Assembly: GCA_014529385.2 (NCBI GenBank) | Contig: CM043943.1 | Span: 156,173,592-156,237,591 of the forward strand | Direction: 5' to 3' | Source: Adiantum capillus-veneris | Taxonomy: Eukaryota; Streptophyta; Polypodiopsida; Polypodiales; Pteridaceae | DNA: 64,000 bases | In this document: positions 58,356 to 64,000 of the stretch, piece after piece | Layout of the letters: every line of letters begins with the position of its first letter | How positions within the stretch are numbered: position 1 is the first letter of the stretch | Made by a program: the position numbers and the translations under genes | The notes under the pieces: model-generated | What the model was told of the DNA's origin: nothing | Databases searched by the model: none | Seen by the model: the letters and a program-made list of their open reading frames with translations, nothing else

Positions 58356-59309
58356 GTGGCAGGTGACCAAGGTAGCTTAGTGTCCACCGAGGAGAGTGTA
58401 ACTCAAGCAAGGCTGGATCCACTAGCACCGATTATTGAGGAGAGTAGTGATACTGAAACTTCATCAGACAAATCCTTCTTCATAATGGGTAGTCAACAGC
58501 CAGGAGGGTTCACCTATGACGGACCAATGCCGGGAGGAAGCACCTCCCTAAATCCTTTGAATGATTCCAAGTTCACTGTGATCTTCTTAGAAGGAACAAA
58601 CTTGAGGGGAGCCCTAGTTTATTCTGACTATCGAGTACGCAAGTGTATTTGTATCGAGGAAAGACCGGCTTAGAGACTAGAGATAATTCGAGTCTATGAT
58701 GATGGAGATAGATTCCGGCACGAAAAGGGGAACCACTATCTGATAGTTAGTAACCGTGAAGATTACAACAGATATGGAGATAACATGGCGAAGGGGGAAA
58801 TGGTTTCAGAAACTCAAGAACCGCCTCCAAACATTGATTGACCTGTAGCTATTTTTATGTATGATAAGAAAACAACCAGGGTTTCAACTTATAATGAGAA
58901 TGTGGGAATTTACAAGCATGAGAGTGAGGGAATAGTCTCTTACTTTCGCTGCAAAGAACCATATCCAAACGAGTTAAGCAAAGATAAGGTTCTTTACTTA
59001 TTCTCTTATGAAATTGCTATGGGTAAGGACATCGTTTTTGTTGATAGGTACGGGCGAGAATACCAACGTATTCTCCCAGAGGAGGTAGAAAAGGCGACAA
59101 TTCTAGGAGCATCAACATATGGCCCCGAGGAAGTGCCAAGAGCCACCTACATCCCTAGCAAGTTGACAAATCCCTTTTCAGAGGAGTATGACGCGACCTT
59201 ACATTCTACCCGACCGCAGACACTCAACAACCAAAACCAACCAGCAACTCAGCCATCATTGCAGGCATGGCTTCGACAGAGTGAAACATTGGAGCAAGAC
59301 CAAAATTGA
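58356..59309 (+). pseudogene. N-terminal gag region of Tat-like element
   Basis: One frame runs from about 58356 (no ATG; starts GTGGCAGGTGACC after a possible acceptor) through a TAG near 58672 and a TGA near 58840 to 59309. It contains LDPLAPIIEESSDTETSSDK, IRVYDDGDRFRHEKG, YKHESEGIVSYFRC and VDRYGREYQRILPEEVEKAT. A Pro/Gln/Asn-rich linker ends it. The large unrecognised N-terminal part before the capsid fits the long Gag of Ogre/Tat elements. Confidence 0.6.
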
Positions 59310-59495
59310 GATGGTTATCAAGCCGCACGAGGGCTAAGGGATTTACAAGAACTACCACTCTATTCACGGTATCAAGGAGAGAGTAAGCCAAAGACTCAAG
59401 GGTCAACAGAGCCTGGAAGACCACGCATAGAACGAGATCGGAGAGATGAACCATCTCTTGCAAGAACTGTTAGAAATTATGGCTTAGGAGCACCA

Positions 59496-60200
59496 TTGGG
59501 AGAGGAACCAGTTTACTATAGAAGACCAGAGGAGGTATATCGACTAGGACGTGGAGATCCAATGATGAGATTTGTAGACCATCGTAGAATTAGACCTTCT
59601 CAAGTGCAAAAATGGGTAAACAAGAAATACACAAGAAATAGAGATCCAAGAAATCATGTAGCAGCCTTTGTGTGTGTAATTAGAGCGGAAGAGGTGTTAG
59701 ACTTCCCTACCCAATTTGCAGGGTTTGGACTAACCCTAGAGGATGAAGCTGCTACTTGGTTTGACTTTGTGGAGCGTAGAGACTTTGAGACTATGGAGGA
59801 GGTGTTTGACGAGTTTATCGAGGAATTCTCACAAAGGGGGATAGCTCATAATACAGTCTCACAAATCCATAAATTCAAACAGAAAGACGGGGAATCTGTG
59901 TGAAAGGCAGCCCTAAGATATGTTAAGTTCTGCCCTGTGGAAGAACTGCCAACTTAGTTCAGACTTATGCTTATATTTATCCAAGGACTAAGGAATGCAA
60001 ATCTCTAGAAGGACTTACATATGAAGAGGAGCACGACGTTGAATGAGTTAACTAAGGAGGCTCTTTACCTTGTAGACAATTGCGCGGTCTACAAAGAGGG
60101 TGAGTTCAAGGATCTTGACGACGATTCATCCTCACAACAAAGTGGAAGCAAGTCTTCTAAGACATCACCGAAAGGAGAAGTAGCTGTAAACCAGGGGTAG
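59496..60200 (+). pseudogene. capsid (retrotransposon gag) of Tat-like element
   Basis: 59496-59903 has VQKWVNKKYTRNRDPRNHVA, FAGFGLTLEDEAATWFDFVE and FDEFIEEFSQRGIAHNTVSQ, the retrotransposon gag core (W, LT..A..WF). A TGA at 59901 interrupts; decayed helices continue to about 60200 (KDLHMKRSTTLNELTKEALY-like in another frame). Confidence 0.8.
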
Positions 60201-60212
60201 CTTGTAGAGGAA

Positions 60213-61020
60213 GTGCTAAAAAAGATTAACTTGTACGCCAAACCCCAGGCTAAACAACCTAAGTGGTGTGCTATTGAACAAAAATGGACAAACCATGGGA
60301 CGGAGGAATGTTATTATAACAAGGGATATGTGAGAGAGAGACCTTATGCTCCCCAAGCTCAGGTAGCATCTCCTCAAATTCCACGGATGCTTAGTATCAA
60401 CCAAGAAACCTACCAGGACTTGTAGGTGTAGAAAGACCACAACCAATGTTGAGGCAACAACCACCCCTACCAGGATTACGACCAGTCGGCATAACATACA
60501 CACCAAGCGTAACCAAATCACAATAGAAGGCTTTGGTGCCTATGCATGCATATTATGAAGATCCCAATGGATATGCTGCAAATCCTGTCTATTATCCACC
60601 AGAAGAACCCTCAACACCAGAACCATGGAGCATGATAGGAGGTGCAGGACCACCAACAGCTGCACAGGCAGCAGGAAAAGGAAGATATAGCTTGGATGAA
60701 CGAACATTGTTGTTCATAGCCAACGGGGGCATGGGCGGGCAGAGACATGCATATCAACAAAGAGGAGCTCAAGGATCACCTCAACAGGCTAAAGGACCCT
60801 GCTACAAGTGTGGTGGAGACCATTGGCTAAGAGACTGTCCTCATGATGAAATCATTAGAGTCAACGCATATTGCACTGAGTGTGGAGTTACTCATTTGAT
60901 TCCCGATTTCCCTAAGAACCCTAGCAAAGGATCAAAAACTACCTTGAACATGCTGGAAGCAGTGTCTTCCAGTGGAGGGTCAGAAAATGAAACAATAATA
61001 CCTATTCAAGCAGTGACGTG
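60213..61020 (+). pseudogene. nucleocapsid of Tat-like element, tandem zinc knuckles
   Basis: 60533-61020 contains a Pro/Tyr-rich linker (YYEDPNGYAANPVYYPPEEP), then the knuckle CYKCGGDHWLRDC (CX2CX3HX4C) and a second, CTECGVTHLIPDF, whose last Cys is Phe. The preceding frame at 60213-60425 (CAIEQKWTNHGTEECYYNKG) is a third Cys/His cluster of similar spacing. Confidence 0.78.
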
Positions 61021-61055
61021 AGCCCAAGCTCAAAGAATGACGAACGAAATCATAA

Positions 61056-62238
61056 TTGAAGAGCCAAAAACCGAAAATGAAAAATCAGAGAAGCACTTGG
61101 AAAGCTAGAAAAGCGCGTATGAGAGCCAGGAAAGAACGAGAGCAAACGGCTCTATTCGAGGAGTTAAAACACACAAAGGATAGATTAGAACGGTTAGAGG
61201 ATCTAGCTAGCCTAAGCTCACACACTTCGGCAACCATAGCACCCAAGGAAATAGCAGAACCCAAAAGTGCAGGATCAGGAGGATCAGTACTGGCAGACAA
61301 GTTAAATGAGCAGTTAGATACACTTCTAAAAGCTTACGAAGCCAGACTCAAAAAGAACCAAACCCAAGAGCAAAGATGGATGACTTATCCATATGCTGAA
61401 ATAGAAAAACAAAGGTTGGAAATGTGTAGAAAGATGATTGAAACAGCTCAATTATAGAAAACCCACTTGGTAAACCTACAAATTGGCATGAAGTACTAGC
61501 TCCAACCCCTATCAAACCAGCTTTAGAGGAACAAGTAGAAACAAAGGAAAGACTCGCGAACGCTTATGAGTCTAGGGGAGAGCCTATCATAGTGCCAAAT
61601 ACGACAGATGAGGCAAGTGACGGGTTCTAGCCTAAAACATTGGTAGAAATGGGTAAGGATTGTAACGGTTTAGATGATCTATGGAAGAAAATCCGTGAGG
61701 CCAACGAAGTTAACAGGGTGAGTTACCACATGAATAGCACGAGAAAAGAGAAAAATGAGATCTTACCTCCTATTGAAGAATTTGAGGCAAGATCACAAAT
61801 GAACTTTGATATACATTCACAAGGGGGAGACCAGGGGTCAATTAGTTCGGGGCACAGCCAACCAGACTCGCTAAAAACTCTACCCTCTTACCTAGGAGAG
61901 TATGAAGCCAAGTCGGAGGTGAGAGCAATCCCATCTCAAAGACTTTCCTCTAACAGAGTGATGGATTCACAAGGGTTGATTGAGTTATTGTCCACCCCGG
62001 TGACATGCACAATCACATTAGCCGAACTCCTAAGGTTACGACCAAACATGTGGACCACAGTACGCAAATGCCTAGAAAAATTTGGAGTGAAAGACCCCAC
62101 CTCAAAGCTTCAGGAAGGCATCAGAGAATTGGACAGGCCTCAACTAAACACTAGGCCAGTACCATTAAACAAGGTTGGAGAGTATTGTGAGGGAGAAGAT
62201 GGAAACACCACGCTACCAGTAGAATTCCAAGGAGTAGT
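61056..62238 (+). pseudogene. gag C-terminus to protease border of Tat-like element
   Basis: 61056-61457 is a charged coiled coil (EREQTALFEELKHTKDRLER). 61640-62238 has VMDSQGLIELLSTPVTCTIT and LAELLRLRPNMWTTVRKCLE, then the pre-protease block LNKVGEYCEGEDGNTTLPVE. The protease active site would follow but is cut by the copia LTR at 62239. One frame change near 61460. Confidence 0.75.
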
Positions 62239-62430
62239 TGTTGGGGTATAAAGCCCAATGTGGTCGCCCAGGTAAGTGGGCAGGCCGCCAGGTATGTACA
62301 CATATTCTTTTGTAAAAAAATAATAAGAACCAACTATGCTCTACACATTACAGTAGAAAGAGTTCACCATATCGTCATGCTCTTCTTCTCGCACTCTCTC
62401 TCGCGTCGCACTTCCGCTCGTACTCCTTCA
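62239..62430 (+). repeat. 5' LTR of copia element
   Basis: 192 bp from TGTTGGGGTATAAAG to TACTCCTTCA. It contains CACTCTCTCTCGCG and a short A-rich signal. Confidence 0.88.
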
Positions 62431-63517
62431 ACTGGTATCAGAGCTCAGATCGAGGCTCGGGGTAGCATTTGCAGGTAGCCAGAGTCACCTGCTCATATTG
62501 GAGTGAGATTCGACAGACGAAGACGCGGCCCCAAATCCTGTAGGTAAGCCCGACGGGCTTCGTGTTCTCAGAATTTCATTCTGAGGTCATCTCGGTCACC
62601 GTTCGGCTTCGACAAAGCTCTACGCAGGCCATTTTTGACTACGTGGTCTTGGCGGGTGCAGATCCGACTCTGCAAATTTGGGGTTTCGGCCTACGACTGC
62701 AGGTGTTGAGGATATCGGGACTCCCAGAGTGCTGATTTGTGGCTGTCTACACATCGAAGAATGGCTCACAGCTCTTGAAGGCGTGTCACATACGACACGG
62801 GCGCATCTACACACAAACTGTAGGCGACATCCACTAGTTCATCAGGTAGCTTGTGTTTGCTGCTTGATATTCCAGATTTCATCCTAACATTACAGGTACT
62901 TCCACATGGGATGTAGTGTCAGAGATGATGTATGTTTGTTGAGGGTTTGCTGGCTGTGAGTCATGCAGCAAACAACCGTCGCAGCGGTTACAGCATATAG
63001 TGGGAAATTTGTGGATGTATGACTTTGTGGGAAGTCTATATATTGTCAGATTTACTGCAGCCTTTGTTGAGGGTCGAGTGAGGTTTTATTGAGCTGGGGG
63101 ATTCTCGAATGTTGAGATCCTTTCGATGATACAGGTCTCGGAGCGATCCCTCGAGCACCCTTAGATAAGCAGGTAGGATGTATTGACTGTGAGTTAGACA
63201 GTTGGGATTGCATCTTTGCTTTACTTCCGTTGAGGCATTGTCGCAGTCTATGCTTACAGGACAGTGAGAGACAGTACAGGTGGAGGATAGGTTTACCCAC
63301 AGCTTACAGTGTTAGAGAGACAGTGGTTTTTTGAGCTGTTTTTGGTTTGTTTTTTAGTACAACAGAGCCATTTTACAAAGGAGACTCTGCCGAAATTTAT
63401 GCAAAATCTGAAGCTTTCTTGGTTCATTTGACAGGTTGATATTGGTTCAGAGGTCAGTTTACAGGGGAAACTCTGCCAAATTTTTCCCAGGAAAGTAAAC
63501 TACTGTGAAGCGTAGCT

Positions 63518-64000
63518 ATGGCTGGATCACAGGACACTGCTCTTTACAATATCAAGAAGCTGGATGGAACCAATTTCCCATTGTGGAAGAAGCAGATTTG
63601 GCACGTGTTGGTACAAAAGAAGCAGATAAAACCTATAAAGCTCAAGGGGATAAAACCAGAAGATATGGACGAAGATGAATGGAGCGAAATGGATGAATTG
63701 GCACTTTCTACCATTATGCTGACTTTGGCAAAAAGCGTTTACTTCAATGTAGTAGACGAGATGTCGGCTTATGAAGCATGGACAAAGCTAAGTGATCTTT
63801 ATGAGAAGCAGAGTGCAGCTTCACAGGTATACTGGCTTAAGAAGCTTGTTGACTTGAAGATGAAAGAAGGGACACCTATGTCCAATCATCTAAATGAATC
63901 AACACCATCTACAGTCAGTTGTCAGCTCAAGGTGTCAAGTTTGATGAACCTGTTAGAGCTATGTTCCTGTTGATCACATTGCCAGAAAGTTGGGACACTT
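63518..64000 (+). CDS. copia gag, partial, one-base frameshift
   Basis: ATG at 63518. An open frame with NIKKLDGTNFPLWKKQIWHV, MDELALSTIMLTLAKSVYFN and AYEAWTKLSDLYEKQSA, the copia UBN2-type capsid. At about 63898 one base appears deleted (GAATCAACACC where the frame needs GAATTCAACACC). Past it the other frame continues TIYSQLSAQGVKFDEPVRAM and LLITLPESWDT to the window end. Otherwise this is the best-preserved gag here. Confidence 0.88.

Larger units (their letters stand above)
44818..62238 (+). mobile_element. Tat/Ogre-like Ty3/gypsy element, split and truncated
   Basis: Plus-strand element with LTR (end 45482), a TGGCGCC-type primer site, a leader of about 1.7 kb after removal of the nested element, a long gag with two CX2CX3HX4C-type knuckles, and the linker into the protease (LNKVGEYCEGEDGNTTLP). 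There it is cut by a copia LTR at 62239. An 11-kb chromovirus interrupts its leader at about 46652-57828. PBS type, gag size and the VGEYCEGEDGNTTLP pre-protease block suggest the Tat/Ogre lineage; RT is not in the window to confirm. Confidence 0.75.
62239..64000 (+). mobile_element. Ty1/copia element inserted in Tat-like protease; runs off the window
   Basis: LTR 62239-62430, primer site TGGTATCAGAGC at 62433, leader of 1.09 kb, gag from 63518. The leader shares the GGAAACTCTGCCAAATTTTTCCCAGGA-type block with the copia derivative leader at about 13970. Its LTR start (TGTTGGGGTATA) and size are like those of that derivative, so it may belong to the autonomous side of that group. Confidence 0.88.

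Noticed and set aside
62260-62887. ORFs between copia LTR and gag
   Set aside because: They lie in the untranslated leader, overlap on both strands and have no family resemblance.

Overview
The window is repeat-rich nuclear DNA from a land plant. Nearly all recognisable coding sequence belongs to plant-type Ty1/copia and Ty3/gypsy LTR retrotransposons with initiator-Met-type primer sites (TGGTATCAGAGC). Splice-site-flanked gene remnants with short GT-AG introns and long CT/CA/G microsatellites complete the picture. The density of decayed, nested elements and the absence of any intact host gene would fit a large genome such as a fern or gymnosperm, but the sequence alone does not name the lineage.

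Layout. 1-1979: a minus-strand gypsy gag-protease fragment, abutting a copia gag fragment (1985-2760). 3.3-12.7 kb: an island with no recognisable LTR element. It holds broken spliced-gene remnants, a divergent histone H3-like ORF (6672-7214, minus) followed by a VREDP minisatellite, and short hairpins built on ACCAAGCGAA/TTCGCTTGGT, including 106-bp tandem arrays at 7273-7885 and 8985-9250. 12779-16381: a complete 3.6-kb internally deleted copia element with 190-bp LTRs and a CTAAA target duplication. 16424-19025: a minus-strand spliced gene of unrecognised family with several stops. 19340-19999: the 5' end of a copia element. 20265-21045: a ~780-bp long inverted repeat. 22.2-30.96 kb: two related copia elements joined head to head at 28676-29149; the leftward one is interrupted by a second internally deleted copia (22770-25879).

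30961-38653 is a decayed gypsy element inserted in the integrase region of the rightward copia element. Its right LTR is interrupted by a copia element at 38654. 40977-44600 is a minus-strand retroelement with a protease remnant and an odd tail with W-x-P repeats, and no visible reverse transcriptase. From about 44.8 kb to 62238 runs a plus-strand Tat/Ogre-like gypsy element whose leader carries 22-bp palindromes. It is split by an 11-kb chromovirus (46652-57828, minus) with two ~3-kb LTRs, and truncated at 62239 by a copia element that leaves the window with an almost intact gag.

No tRNA, rRNA, CRISPR array or intact cellular gene was recognised. The most unusual items are the H3-like ORF and its hairpin arrays, the palindromes in the Tat-like leader, and two features of the chromovirus: a predicted first gag exon inside the LTR and an extra sense ORF in the leader.
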